Positions 29,801 through 44,800 of a stretch of DNA of 64,000 nt are shown here, in pieces; positions within the stretch are counted from its first letter, which is position 1, and each line of letters begins with the position of its first letter. Below the pieces are notes generated by a model. It searched no databases. It saw nothing but the letters and a program-made list of their open reading frames with translations, and had not been told where the DNA came from. Location of the stretch: assembly GCF_963678635.1 (NCBI RefSeq), contig NC_087071.1, positions 47,476,889 through 47,540,888 on the forward strand, given 5' to 3'. The DNA comes from Symsagittifera roscoffensis (lineage: Eukaryota; Xenacoelomorpha; Acoela; Convolutidae). The translations under genes were made by a program, and so were the position numbers.

Positions 29801-32800
29801 TAGATCGAGGCTTAACATAGCTCTAACAAAAAAATTCAGTGAGTTGGTTTGCTGCGAGCATATCCGATACATTTGGTCTTCACAAGAGAATAGATTTGAT
29901 CACATTGAATTAATTTGAGCAAATTTGAAACGGCTTTCATAAAAACTGCATGATTTAGTGTTATAGCATCTCATTAGGTGCTTTTCCAGCTAGTAATGTA
30001 ATCATTTTCTTTTATCTATATTTTTGACAAGGGTCTCTCTGCTTGAATAAACTGTCTCTAAAACTTAGATGCTTTCTTTGCTTTTTCGCTACTTTTGTTT
30101 GACTGTATTTTTAAATCAGTGTTATGTTGACTTAGCTTCCGTTTCTGCCGCTTTTTTGTTTTGCTGTTTTCTTTCTCTCCCTTTTCCGTCTTTTCGGTCT
30201 CTATTTTTTGTCGTTCTAGTATCTTTGTTTCTGAAGTTTCTTCATTATTCTTTGTTTTTTTCCCGTGTGTTCTGAACATAGCCTGGGCCTTGTTGTTTAT
30301 AAAAGTATATTCGTTCAATTGTTGTGTCTGAATTTCTAACATTGACCTTTTTTACCCGGGCTTCTAGGCAATTTTTGGAAGTTTTGCTTGTTCCATGATG
30401 GTTCTCTATGTAACTGATTTGACAATTGCACTTGAGATGCTTTTTTTAGCCTCTGACCTTTTTGCTGGCCAGGTTTAGATGTGACGGGCGTATCATAATT
30501 TCGGTTCTGTCTGAAATTTCGCCAATGTCCCTAGTTAAGACCACAATTAGTAATCTTACCACTGAATGTCACGTTTGTTCTTTCTCTTAAGATTCAGAGT
30601 TAGAGCAATTAGGATCAAGAGCTGGGGTTGGAGACTGAGATGGAATCTGAGGTTTGAACTGAGGATTGAGAGGAGGTAGTGATTGTTGAAGAATGAATTG
30701 AAAAAGTGAAAAGAAATGGCATGAAAAACTAAGCATAACAAAAGTACCAGTTAATTATTTACTGACAAATTAATTAGTTTGAGATCACTAGTTGACCCTG
30801 TCTGAGTTTAATCAGTTTCGACTACGATTCAAATAATCTGTCTGACTTTGCGATTGTTTGACCTCAACAGTCTCACTCAGGCTGAATTGGCTTAGTCCAA
30901 TGTAAGGCTCCAACCATCAAGGTTCGACGATGCTGTTCCCCCTTAGCCTTGATCAAGGATTTTGTCAACAAGTCAGCTTCCATGAACCCAGCAGGGCAAT
31001 ATTGGAGCTCAACTGTCTCATCTTCCACTCGTTATCGAACAAAGTGGTATTTCACATCGATGTATTTCGTTCTCTTCTGCATCTCAGGATTCTTGCACAT
31101 CTTGATGCAGCTCTGGTTGTCCTCCTTGTTGACAGTTGGTCCGTCAATAACTACGCCCTCCTCATCGAGAAGAGAAAGCAGAGCCTCTTCAACCGCTGCT
31201 GCCCCTGCTTGGTAGGCAGCCTCACTAGTAGATATGGTTGCAGTTGATTGCTTCTGGGTGCTCCAACTAATTCCGGCCCCTGCCTTCTGCAAATGAAAGC
31301 TGTAACCAGTAGCTGACGGTCTATCACCCAAATCTCCAGCCCAGTCAGCATCTGCGGATCCATGAAGTTTTACACCACCAGCTTCCTTAGTGTAGCACAG
31401 CTCCAGATCGTTGCTCCCCTTCAGGTAACGAAGAACCCTTTTTGCAGCCACCCAGTTCATCCTTCCCGGATTCTCAAGGATACGAGAGAGTTGCGTCACA
31501 GTAGCGAGGGTATCAGGCCTTGTTTGCTTAGCAATGTACAATAACGAGAATACAATGCCTCTGTAGTCCTAAGCCTTCATGGATACTGCCTCTGCGCCCA
31601 CTGGTTTGCATTCACCCAGGCGAAAACGCTCCAAACAGACGTCGATGTATCGAAATTGGTTTATTGTTACCGTGCCCGGGTAACTGCTTGACCAGAATTG
31701 CGAGGAACCAAGATAATGCGCCTCAGTCATCCATCTTGAATCGTTTGGAGAAATGGCTACTCAGCTTGTCAACTTCGTCTAGACATCTGCACCAAATAAT
31801 GATGTCATCTACCCAAACCAGCACAGAAATCATTGCATCGTTTGTTCCCTTCATCAAGAACAAACAGAAGACGTTGCTGCTTCTAGTGAACCCTTCATCA
31901 AGTAGGTAAGTGCTCAGCGTCTGATACCAGTATCTTCCTGCCTGCCACTGCCCTTAGAGACTTCATTTAGCAAGCACACTTGGTTGTCTCCACTGCTGAA
32001 CACCTATGGCTGCTCCATGTACACTGTCTCTGCTAGAGGAGAGTTGAGGAAGGCTGACCTAACATCCATCTGATGATCTACAAGATCATCTTGTGCCCCA
32101 AGAGCCAGCAGTATCCTCTTTGTTTCGGGTTTAAAGGTTGGATTTCACTACATATCGGGCTTAGAACCGCTCCATTTTTCCTAGGGCATCTCGTTTTACA
32201 GCAAGAACCCATCGTCCATGAATAACTTTTCAAAATTGTAGTCCATCATAGAGTTGTTCTCAAGAGTTGTCCCTTCGTTCCAGCTCTCGTCTCCCTTGAT
32301 TGAAGTTGCAGCACAACAACTGAAGAAACCTGTCCCCCCTGCTTGCGCTACCTTGCAAAATCAACGGGTTTCCCCACGCTTGAAGCATCTTTGCTTCTTT
32401 GCTCCAGACCCACTTGCTTCGTTCGACCCATTGCCTCGAGCACTGGATTGTCCGCTGTCAATTTTGGATTTGCAGTCCTTCGTCAAAATTGTTTTCCCAT
32501 GGCTTCTAGAGACTTCTCTAGAGCCATAGCTGTCAGCCACTGCTCTTTTTCTGGTCCGGACTTTGCTTCTGAAGGAAAATTTTGGATTTGTCCGCTGTCA
32601 ATTTTGGATTTGCAGTCCTTCGTCAAAATTGTTTTCCCATGGCTTCTAGAGACTTCTCTAGAGCCATAGCTGCCAGCCACTGCTCTTTTTCTGGTCCGGA
32701 CTTTGCTTCTGAATAGCCCCTTGGCTCTTGAATTCCTGTCACTGAAGCATGGTTATAGACCAGTCCGTATCGAATGGGTTGGTTCCTTGTCCTATCGGAC

Positions 32801-35800
32801 CTCTATAATGGATGATCAGCAGAATGTAAATCTACTGTTTCCTCCTCGACCTGATTTTCCTCAGTAGCCCTCAGTGAATCTACAGTATCAACCTCAATTG
32901 GCGCGCTTCGTGCTTCGCTGATTTTTGTCGTGCTTGGTTGCTCAAAATCAATAAACCCCTCGATTGATATTTCCAGAGTTTGTAATGGCTCACTGTCAAC
33001 AATGAAGTCATCTGGAATGATGTTCTTATTGAGTATCATGCTTCTTGCTCGGACCGCTCGTCTTTTCTCTAGATACATCAGCAGGTAGGCTTTGCTCTTC
33101 TCGTCGTAGCCGATGAACTTGCTTCTTTTCTCCTTTGGATCCAGTTTCCAGCAAGTCGCGAACCATCACAGCTGTCGACATTGCTCGCACCCAGAACATC
33201 TTCGGTAGCTTTGCTTTGGCCTGCAGACATCGAGTTATCTCGGTGATCACTCTGTTGTAGCGCTCTGCTGCACCATTCTGTTGGGAGTATTGGGCACAGT
33301 GAACTCTTGCTTCACCTAAAATTCTCTACCAAATCTCCTAAATGAATATGGCGAATACTCACCTCCATTGTTAGTTCGCAGGCACTTCGGCGCTCCATGC
33401 TAAGCCACAAGCTCCTGGAATTTCGGTAGAGCATCACTCTCTTTCACCAGTTACTTGACCACAGCCAGCCGACTGAAGTCGTCCATGAAGCTGAAGGCAT
33501 AGCGTGTACCATGAATACGAGGTACTTCAAATGGTTCCTGAATGTCACCGAAGACCCGTTGCCCCCTGCTGTCAGTCTTCTTAGGCAGTGCTACTTCATG
33601 CATCTTAGAAGCTGTACACAGTTCGCAGAACTCTAGCTCACCCACAATGACAATCGATGAAAGATCCTGCTGGTTGAGGAGCCCCAGTCTTTGGTGCCAC
33701 AACATTGCATCACTGGTACCCAACCTTGTTTTCGTCACTAGAGTCATCGAGTTTCTCTTGACCTTGCACTCAAGGAATAAGAACTTGTGGCGTTGATTCA
33801 CAGGTGGCTGCCCCCATCTGAAGCCAGTAGATATGACGAATCTGCGGCGAAACTGAAGCTTGAGCCTTTAGCAACAGCTGAGCTCACAGTCATCAAGTTC
33901 AAATTGTAGCTCGGCGTAAACAGCGCATTGTGAAAATTTTAGCTCCTCACAGCATCTTGGCAGTCCCTGATCTCAATTTCCACAGATCCTTTGCCCTCAA
34001 CACTTGATAAAGTGCTGTTGGGATTCTCAAGATTTGTTCCCTTCGTTCCAGCTCTCGCCTCCCTTGATTGAAGTTGCAGCACAACAACTGAAGAACCCTG
34101 TCCTCCCCTGCTTGCACTATCTTGCAAAATCACCAGGTTGCCCCCACTTGAAGCACCTTTGCTTCTTTACTCCTGGCCCACTTGCTTCGCTCGACCCATT
34201 GCCTCGAGCAGTGGGTTGCCCGCTGTCAGTTATGGATCTGCAGTCCTTCGCCATATAACCCTTCTGACCGCACACATAGCAGCCACTACTTGACACTCCT
34301 TTCTTCTTCCTCACAGCTTGCATGGCTAAATGACCATATCCAGTCTTATCTCTTCATCGAGCGTTTCTCGAGTCATCGTAGTTCCTCAACCTCGTTCTCA
34401 GCTCTGGAAACGTCTTGGCTGGTTGAAAGATCTCATAGCTGTCAGGCAGCCCATTGATCACCAAATCATTGAACAGTCTGTCCGTTATTGTTTCTCCACC
34501 TTCGCTCAACCGCGTCATCAGCTCTTGACTGCGAACAAAGTAGTTGTCCAGATCCTCCTCTGATCCTGGGCGCAGCTTCGCAAGCTGACCTACTAGACTG
34601 ACCACCGTCGGGCTCTCTACTCTGCAAAACTTCTCTTGAAGCAGCTTTCAAGCTTTCGTCCCATCGCCAAAGCTATATGTTCCCATGCAGTCGTTCTTTG
34701 TGTACATCAAAGTAGTTTTGTTGAGCACCAGAGCCAGGTGGGACAAAACAGTGTTTCGATTGTATTTCCTCTGCTGGATCAACACTGCTCGCTCCTGCAT
34801 CTTGCTATCCTAGGCTGCCTGCTGATCAGCGTTCGGACTCTCGGGGCAAGTAGGCTCAGCTTCTGGCCGATCATCATTGCCCATCACTGTCATGAACAGG
34901 CCCTTGGTGTGCATCAGCGCCACAAACGCCGTCGACCAAGCAGGAAAATCTTCAGACAGTCCACTAAAAGCCGCAAGTTTCAAGTCCATCGTTGCTTAAG
35001 GCTGTTAGCTAAAAGCTAAAAACTCTGAGATGGTCTGACCTCAACACTTTCCTTCAATTTTTATTGACGACGATGTTTTGTTGACGACGATCCTGGACGA
35101 CGATGTTTTGTTGATGTTTTCGCTCTTTTCACTTCTCTTGAGCGCTTTGCCGAGGGTCGCTTACGTCTTAAAATTTTTTTTTTGCAAAATTGTTTCTGCA
35201 ACTAAAATCAGAAAAATCTCTAAATTTTTTCTTCAGAATCTTTTGAAAATGTTTTCTTTTGTTGATTATTCATTTTTTGAAAAGAACCACTGTGGTTTTT
35301 TGTATATTAATCTTATAACATCATATGCAATAAAATGACACTAATTTGAAACAAAATGTAGTTTTTGTAGCCTTTTATGATTACGGCCGAAAAATTCTGT
35401 GCTACCTGCAACCAGTCATCCTTGGTTATTTTGTCTTTGCTTTTAGGGAAAAAAGTTTTATTTTGCGACTTATTAGTCGGGATAAAATTGCTAGATTAGT
35501 TGAATCCTCAGCCATGGCCCTGTAGGTCTTTTGCTATACCTTTACGATTTTTCATGTAAAACAAAGGTTGGAAAATTCATCTTTTTAATATGAATGATCC
35601 AAAATTGAAAAATATAGTTATTGCTTTTCGGGTATTATTGCAATATTCAATATCAGTTTATTCCGGATTACGGTTTTTTTTTCTACTAGAAACATTATAA
35701 CTAAATACTAAATACCTTTCTGGCTTCCCGCGGGCACAATTTCAAGTGCAGTTGAGGTTTTGTATGATTTTGTAGTGGTTTCTTCTGTTGGTTTTTCACT

Positions 35801-38800
35801 TAAATGTTTAACGAATGCAGCTATCACATCTGTGTTTTCCAAGATGAGTGCCAGCTGAAATCCAATGCGAGGAGTCTGTTTGAGGAATATGTCTTCCAGT
35901 GTTGTCTGGCCCTTGTCAATTTTACCACTCAACTTCCGGCTCAGCCACACCAGATCTTTCCAGTTCGTTCTAATTTTGCCAGTGTTTCTGGCGAGGGTTT
36001 CTGTCGTTTGTCTCGAGTATGTTTTCGATTCTGGGCTAGAAAAAAAAGTTTCAATAGACAGTTCATAGCTTAGTTCCGAAAATTTTTAAATTTTACAGAA
36101 AAGATATAAAAAGGGATGTAAAAGCACACGCTGCAGTTTTCATCTTAAAACGTCTTTTTCTTTCTTATATCAGCACTTCTATAGCTTAGTTAATCAATCT
36201 TATAGCTTATGTTTATCATAATTCGTCCATCGAGGAATGGGAATGAAAGTGTGAGTGAACAAATAAATTTTAAAAATAACCCATCATAATTTCCCAACTA
36301 CCAGGAGAGTTAATTACCTGAATCCGAAAGTATCTTTGTCCAGTTCCTCACGCTTCAGTATTTTTTTCAGAACCACAAATCTCACTTTTTCTTCATTCTT
36401 CTCTTCCATGTTTTGAATCCACAGTCGATCTTTCCTGAGGGTTTCTTTAACAAGAAGCGCAACTTCATATTGAGCCCTGCTGATAGCCAAAATCACAGGC
36501 TGGAAAGCTAGCTGAGTCAAATTATCCGAGTCCAGCACAATCACAACTGACTGTGCTTCACATCCTGTGAATTCTGATGGGTCTTTTTTGTTAATGCCAA
36601 TACATTTGGGCCATCCTGTCTTGGTCGCCACTTTCTGACAGCTGAATTCCTCCATCATATGCTCCACAAGCGAGGGTGCAACATCTTCGCTACTCGTCAA
36701 AATGATCAAAAATCTGTTTTGGTCGAATTTCTTGTCGAGAAAATCTTCGTCTCTTTTTATAAAGTTTTCTTCAAGCTTCTGGAAAAAGTTCTTTTTGAAG
36801 TGCAACTGAGAAGAAGTAAAGCAGCCAGAGACGGAAGTCTGACATTTGGACTCTGGCAACTCCGACTCAATAAAATTGCTCACAAACTCACTGATGTGAT
36901 GTGAGCTTCGGTAGGAAACTGTCAGTGGGCGGAGCTTGAACTCTTTATACTCTTTTTCAAACGTACTTTCGAATACATTTTGTGGAGTTCCCCCTGCTTC
37001 AACTACTGATATCCAGCAGTACTTGAACTTCTCAAGGTCCAGGCTTCGAAGGCATCCCTTAGATCTAGTTTCGCCCAAATAACCCGTCGTGTTGTATATT
37101 TCGTCAATAATCAGTGCGGTATTTTCAAAGTCGCAACCTTCTGGAATCCTGTTTAAAACAAATTTAATTTTGTTGAAATTCGATTGAAATTGGACCGATT
37201 TTTATCACCTCTGATGCTAAATTCTGGTAAGAATGTTTATAAACGTAGATGCCAAAAGTTTTAAAAAGTCTTAAACAAAAATCTGAATTCACTATTAGTT
37301 GGTTTTTTCAAGCCCGCATCTATAAGCGTAATGTCGGAGGTTGAAGCGGAGTTTTCTGAAGTTCTTTATAGTTTTTTTTTTGAATCTTGTGTATCCTTGG
37401 GACACTCTTTTCGTCCAATTCTGCAACAATAATTATTACCACCGAGTGTCTACCTATTGATTTGGTTCATTTTTGGCAGCAAGGACATTTTATTTAAAAT
37501 TATATTTGTATTAGCCTGAGGCATTTATGAGTGCGTTGTGGCTTGTCCCTACAAGGCACTCACTGTAGCCGGGCAAATTTGTAACCAAGCAGGCAACTGT
37601 AATCGTGAAACTATTGACTTTGACTAAGTTTGTGAAACTAAATTAGAAAATCAATTTAAAATTCTGAACAGTTTGACTTTCTCACGTTTACATGTTGATA
37701 AACTAGGAACTTACCTCAATTTGGTTATAAATCTAAGATTTAGGAATAGGTTTGGAATAAATCAACATAAACTGGTCCGCCGGCTATATTTGATAAGATT
37801 ACAGTGAACTTTTTAAAAAATTAATCGGCGGTCAGGTATCCGGACAACTTAGGCTCCCCACATTGAACTTCGCTGTAATTTCAGAGAAGTTGAAGGTTGA
37901 TTAACCACTGGTACAGCACGGATATTGTCAAAAAAATCGGTACTAATTTCTTTTTAAATTACTGAAGTACAACCGATAGATTGACGTTTTATTTCAGTGA
38001 GTCCACTTCCTTCATTTTCTAGTAACTTTTCGGTAATTTGGGTTGGTTTGACCCCAAGCAGACTTTTGTTCCTGCCTTTTCTTTTTGCGGGGGTGTCTCC
38101 CACTGAAACACTCATCGGGTTAGAAACAGTCGACATCAACGAACAACTATTTCATCGGATATTTCACCACAGATTTATCAATTCGACTCTTCTATAGAAC
38201 AAAAACTTCTACACAGTTTTCTTTGACGAACACGATCATTCGAATTTGCGGAGTTTGTGATGAAACAGGAGTAGCAGAGCAAGACTTGAGCAACTGCAAA
38301 TCAACATCCGCAAGAAACAGGACCAACTCTCAAACTTCAATAATAAGATACAGGAACTGATCACAGATGTGCAGCCATTAGAAAATGAGATTCAAGAAGC
38401 AGAAAAGTTGGACGACAAATGTGGACACTACGTTCATCAAAATCAACAGTTTATCCTCAGACTCAAAACACCGAGACAAGTTTCTACAAGTGACAGTCGA
38501 TCAAAAGATGTAAATGTCAACTTAACAAAACTAAATTTATCTGTTTTCTCTGGAGAGTAAATGGAATGGAAACCGTTCATCGAATTGTTTAAACGAGCTG
38601 TGATTGACAACACGAGACTGGCGAAGAGCCGAAAACTACAGCATTTGAAATCTACTCTGATTGGAGACGCGCACAAACAACTACATTCCATAACGATTAC
38701 GAATGACAGTTTTGACATCGTTATTGACATACTGGAGAACCGATACGACAACAATCATTTGATTTTGCGAAGACGCTCGGACAAAAATTTCAAGCAGCGT

Positions 38801-41800
38801 TCGTTGACAGCTGAAATATCTAAAGATTTTTGGAATCTCATGGAAACAACAGAGGAACACCGACTCGCTTAGCTTAACCACTAATAAACAGTGAACCAAC
38901 AGGTTATTTTCTTTGTTTACTTTCGGACAAAACAACGAGAAACACGGAAAGCTTAAGAAATTTCTACTCCAGGAAGAGAACCTCAGCGTTCCAACAAAAA
39001 AGTTCTCGAAGAAAGATACCAAGCTCTTGAAACATCATCTTTGCGATCGACAGCGATTGGTAATCAACAAATCGACAGGAAAGGAAGTAACATGATACCA
39101 AAGACGCTTTAGACAAATCTAGCTGCATCACACAAGGACAAAGGCGAATGTTGTGGAAGAAACCATCGGATATACAGATGGAACATCTTAAAAACCTGTA
39201 AATCAAAGACAGATCTCAACTGATTGCAGTGAAATAGCTAAGCTTCAACGGTTTTCGACCTGGACATCAATGTGAGGATTGCTCGGGATCTCGATGCAAA
39301 GAATGTAGACAGAAGCACAACACTCTATTTCAGCGTGAGCAGAAAACGTTTGTGGAAAAACCAGACACCGGAACACAGCAGACATCAGCAAAAGTGAAAT
39401 CAGATGGCAAAAATTTACTGGAACAGCAACTCATGAAAAATCTCAGGATGAAAATTTTCTGCAAACTCCCATTATTCCACTTGAGATCAACGTAGAGTCA
39501 GTGCAAGTTAGAGGAGTACTGGTTTCAGCATCACAGAACAACTTGATAACAGAAGCAGCTGTTCAACGTTTACAGATATGCAGACAGAAGCCGACAACAA
39601 GGGTTTGCGGTGGGCAGTTTGCGACAACAAGGGACAAGTTGATCTATTCATCCGGCCTTCAGACATTGAACCAATCTCAAAAACAGCGTTTGTTCTTCAG
39701 AAGCTAATCAACAATTAACTTTCGAGACAGTTCAAGATCATCAATTAGGCAACAGTGAAGGAATTACAACTGGCCGATCCACAGGGAATTGACTTGATCA
39801 TTGGGGCAGCATACTACGAGGATCTGATTATTGGAAACAACAGAATCAAGAAACAGACAAACAGACTATCAAATCTCAGTTTTTGGTTGCTTGTAATTCG
39901 ACAATAAAACATCAACAATGGATTAACTTCACTATAACAGACGTTTCTTGTCAGCGACGATAGCAACTCTCATCTACAACGTTTTCGAGAAATCTACGTA
40001 ATTCCAGAACAAAAGTGGACTTCAGAAGAGCTTAAATGTGAAAGCACTTCAAAAGAACAACTAAACGCAGGCCAGATGGACAATTTGTAGTAAAACTGCC
40101 ATTCAAAGAATTTGGACTGCTTGAAAACTCACTACAGCAGGCTTGCAGACGACTACGTAGCTTACCCTTTCGTTTTGAATTCTTTCCGATCGAAAGAGGA
40201 ATTCACATAGTCGTCTGCGAGCCTGCTGTAGTGAGACTACAAGACGCTCTACCTTGAGCTCTCCAGGAAGTACAATAATTTCATCAGCGAGTTTATTAAC
40301 CTTAGCCAAATGGAGAAAATTTCAGATAATGAGTTAGCGGGAACGCGCTGTAATTGTTTCTACATGCCACATCTTTGCGTTTTTAAGGATTCAAGCACGA
40401 CAACAAAACTTCGAGCGGTTTTTGACACATCAGCAAAGACGACATCCGGAATTTCAACATACGACAAATTGATGGTTGAACCTACTTTTCAGAAAGACCT
40501 CTTTATCATTCTGATCCACTTCCGAATGCATCAGGTAGCACTTTCAGCCGACATTGCGAAAGTAAACCGCCAGGTGAAGTTCGAAGAAGAAGATAGAGAC
40601 TATCATCGAATCTTGTGGAAGCATCAAAATTCGACAGAGATTAAGCACTACTGAATGACCAGTTACGTATGGAATCGCCTTTTATTCGATACGACCTCTT
40701 CAATTGCTTGCTGAAGAATGTGGCGCCAACTTTTTTAGGACATGTACGTAAACGATTTTCTGTCAAAATCATCAGATACTGAATCAGCAATTCAACTGCA
40801 GGACGGATTCATCAATACACTTGGTACAGCTGGATTTGAGAGGCGCGAATGACATCAAACAACACGAAGCTAGTAGAACGACCAGTGCACTATCGAGAAG
40901 CAGCAGAAAAATTATTAATCAAAAGTGACGATTATGTAATCAAAACACTTTGGAACCCAGTGCAAGATCATTTTAGTTTCGCAGTTGAGATAAACGAAGT
41001 CTCCGTTGACCAAAGGACAAATACTCTCAGAAGTCTCGAGACTTTGTGTTCCCCTCGGTTATCACATGCGACAATTCAACTGAAATCATTCATACAACTC
41101 ATGTGGATTGGCAAGATCTCGTGAGATCAAATGCTGTTAGTCACATACTGGACACTATGAACGCATCCGACAGCAGCCTAAAGAACTGGAAGACATCAAG
41201 TTGTCTCGCCGAGATCTTCTAAGGAAGACAACCAAAGACATTCATTTCATGTTTTCTCTGACGCATCAACTAAAGCTGGGACAAGAAGACAGTGAAGGTA
41301 CAATACACGTTAAAATTTTGACAGCAAAAACACGAGTTGCGCCTTTTAAATGCATTTGTTTTCCACGCATGGATCTTTGTGCAGCTTTCGTCTGGACCGT
41401 CACTTAAATTAAAACTGCGTGGTTACGAGAACTTCCTTGCAAGTGGGATAAATTCGTTACTAATCGAGTAGCGAAAATTCAAGAAGTTGTACTAGCCGAG
41501 AGATGGAAACTTGGTCCAACTAAAAACGATCCCGCTGATTGTGCTTCTCGGGAAATTTCATTGTCAGCTCTATCATATCATGAAATTTGATGGAAGGGAC
41601 AAACATGGCTCTCACAGTCATCAGACAACTGGTCGAGAGCAGAATCAATCCCAGTGGAGACGACACAACAAGAAACCAGCACAATTGAAGCCAGCGGATC
41701 TTTTACAATGATGACAGTGTAAAAAGAGAACAAGGTCTTAGATCTGTTGACCAGGTTTTCACGGCTTCTAAAAATGTCAGTATCTTAGGCTACATTAAGA

Positions 41801-44800
41801 AGTTTGTCAAAAACTGCAGAAGTCATCCCAGGCTGGATTTTCAAGCTACAATTCAAAAGTAGCATACGCATAAATTGATGCAGAAGGTACTAATACCCGG
41901 AATTGCATTGACAAAAAGTTACGTTTGCGGACAAAAGAAAGCGATGATGCCCGGGTACGTTATTGTACAGAAACAGTAGTTGATACAGGGATAGATTTTG
42001 CTACTGAGAATCATAAAAAAGCAATGGAAAACAATATTTTAACCCGGTTCGATAATGGTACAAACGTAAGATTGCAGCGGTCAGTAAACAGGATGTTATT
42101 GGGAGGTTAAGTATGACGAGAGAAAGAGAGCAATAAAGACCGAGAAGGTTATGAATCAAAAACAGGTGTTGGTACAGGGACTGGTTTCGGTACTAAGAAT
42201 GATCGAAAAAACTCAATGGGAAAACGTTTGGAAATCCTGGAAGGTTTTGGTACAAGGGCGGGTATTTCCGCAATGTTGGTATTGGTATTGGTAAAAGTAT
42301 GAATATTGGTATCGCATTATTTCTGAATGCTAGTGAAGATACAGGGGCAAGACCAGATGATGGAACAGGTCTGGGTACTGATTTGGATACAAGTGCGAAC
42401 TCTGTTAGCGCCACAGATTGCCAATCTGGTAAAAGTGCAGGTAGGCAAAATTGATGTTCAATTTCGGGGTTTGATAATAACTGCTTTGCGAAAGCTGGAC
42501 TGCAGGTTTCGCAGCAATCGCTAATAAGGCAAAGACAACAATTCCATCGAGTAACAACTCAGGGGGCAAAAACAATGACAACAAAACTGACGACTCACGA
42601 CAATGGGAGTTTAGTGAAATTCAATCAGGGAAACGCCGAAGATTCAGAGGAACTGCATTAGTTGCTCAAAGCTGAAAAACTTTTACACGTTGAAGTTAAG
42701 GAAGCTCGCACAAATTTGTACAGCTTGGTTCAGCAGCATCATCTAGCCGAGTTTCAACTTATCAGGAAAGGAAATTTTGTTCCAAGGAACTGCAACTTTC
42801 TGAGCCTTTCACCCTTCTTCGATGATGAGACCAACATAATTTGTGTAAGAGGACGCCTCGCCAATTCACCATACGAAATGGACAACATGTTTTTGGTGCT
42901 TGTTCCCAAAAAATCACCAATCAACAAATTGCTCATTAGAGAAGCTCATGAAAGATCGTTTCATAGCGGTGCTCATATAATACTCTTGACCCTTCGACAA
43001 TTGTTATGGATACCAGGACGCTTCGCGTTGGCCAAACAAGTAATCTATAATTGCAAGCTTTGCATTCTAAAGGATCCCAGACTTCTTCAACCAGAAATGG
43101 GATATTTGCCGCTCGAAAAAGTTGTAGTATGTTTTTCACTTTCAGCAACACAGGACTCAATTTTTACATCAAAGCTTTTTACATTAACCAAGAAGTTGCA
43201 GAAATTTCAGCTTTTTCACCACCGACTACTCATGGTACACTATTCCAGCAAGAGCGCCACTTTTCGGAGAGTTATGGGAAGCGGCAGTGAGATCGTTGAA
43301 ACGACATTTCTACCGAACAGTTGGAAAAACGCGACTACAATTTCTTCAGTTTTGACAGTTCTGACACAAATTGAGGCCATCTTCAATTTAAAATCACTTG
43401 TTACGCCATCTAATGTCGTCAACGATGGACTCGCTTCAATGCCAGGACATTTTCAGATCAAACGACCACTGACAGTATTGCCGAAATTGACGCGCGACAC
43501 TAAAATATCGCTCAGTTGACAAATCAAAATCCTTGATAGCATAGTTCGATAATTCTGGAAACATTGGAATGAAGAAAATATGATTTATATGAAGCAAAAA
43601 GCGAATTGGACGACATCGCCATCACGACAATTCGCCATTGCATTAGGCCAATGGGTCTTATCACTAAAAACTCTGATGGCAATGACAACATCATCCTGGT
43701 TGCACGAGTCAAAATCCCAACAGCACTCTACAAACGACCAGTCAACAGATTTGTACTGTTACCTACCGACAGAAATTGAGCGACTACAGATTTCTTGTCA
43801 ATAAAGACATAACTCAAGGATTTTTGTAGCCGTTTACTTGAACCCACTCATGGAGGCCGGGAAATGTTGTACTTTATTTGTTCAAAGCACTGTAGCGGGG
43901 CAAATTGTAACCGTGCAACTGTTACCGCGCAACTATTGACTTCAACTGAGTTTGTAAAACTAAAACAGAAAACTGTTTTTACTCTGTTCTGAACAATTTG
44001 AGTTTTTCAGGCTAACATGTTGATAAGCTAGACTGTTACACTATTATACTATGTTTTACAGTCTCAAAAACACTAGCTCTTAGATCTCTCTCAACGATCT
44101 TTTAAGATTTCAGAATGCGTGGTTTTGTTCTGCTAGAGAGACTTGCTTGATAGAAAAGGAAGACATTTTCTGCAGTATTTTTTTTGCTGTCAATATTTCA
44201 GACTATATAAACTTTCAGAATATGATAAGATGGAAAATCACGCCACTTATGATCTATCACGCCATTTATTATGTAACCTTTTTTTTTGTCTGACTAAGCA
44301 ATTTTTGTATGACTTTTAACAAACTAAATTCACCTTTTCTTTTTAGACTAAAAAAAAGGTCAATGTGCACAGCGGAACTTTTGATTGTCAATCAAGAGTT
44401 CAAGATGTGAATTGCGCTCTGTGCCTGCGAAGTTCTTTTCTCAATCCGCATATCAAATACAATTGTTTGTTTTTCCAAATTGCAGAGTTGCTGTAGATCT
44501 AAGTTCACGAAGGTTAGCAAACTTGTCACACTCTTTCTGATTATTCGCCCATTTCTTTATCAAAGTCACAAAAAATATTACTGAAGTTTCTGGATGCCGT
44601 CAAACGATTATGCTGTCCGCGACAAGATAAAGTGGTGCTGTCATCTTTTGATAGGTTCCAGGTTACATGAAATAGAGTAAAGATACTGTCCACGATAAAA
44701 TTAACGGCCACGTCAAAGTGTTTGTTCATGATCAACAGCGGCAGCGTCGAAAACTTGTCTAAATTGTTGCTCACTAATGATAAACTTGTGCTGGCATGTA

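Larger units (their letters stand above)
30930..34995 (-). mobile_element. Ty1/copia retrotransposon, degenerate and rearranged
   Basis: Gag, integrase and RNase H pieces appear in copia order from right to left. Stops, frameshifts and internal duplications show it is dead. GC content and codon use differ from the surrounding intron, as expected for an insert. LTRs were not identified with confidence. Confidence 0.85.
37564..44031 (+). mobile_element. BEL/Pao retrotransposon, degenerate provirus
   Basis: Two matching LTR segments enclose gag, RT and integrase remnants in the plus orientation, opposite to the host gene whose intron it occupies. Many stops and frameshifts, an internal inversion and an unrelated insertion show it has been inactive for long. 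Size about 6.5 kb is normal for the group. Confidence 0.85.

Noticed and set aside
30058-30342. 94-aa Lys/Glu-rich minus-strand ORF
   Set aside because: Low complexity, and the matching part of the sister repeat at 28.9 kb does not keep the frame.
36659-36904. 81-aa plus-strand ORF
   Set aside because: Shadow of the helicase exon, which has clear SF1 motifs.
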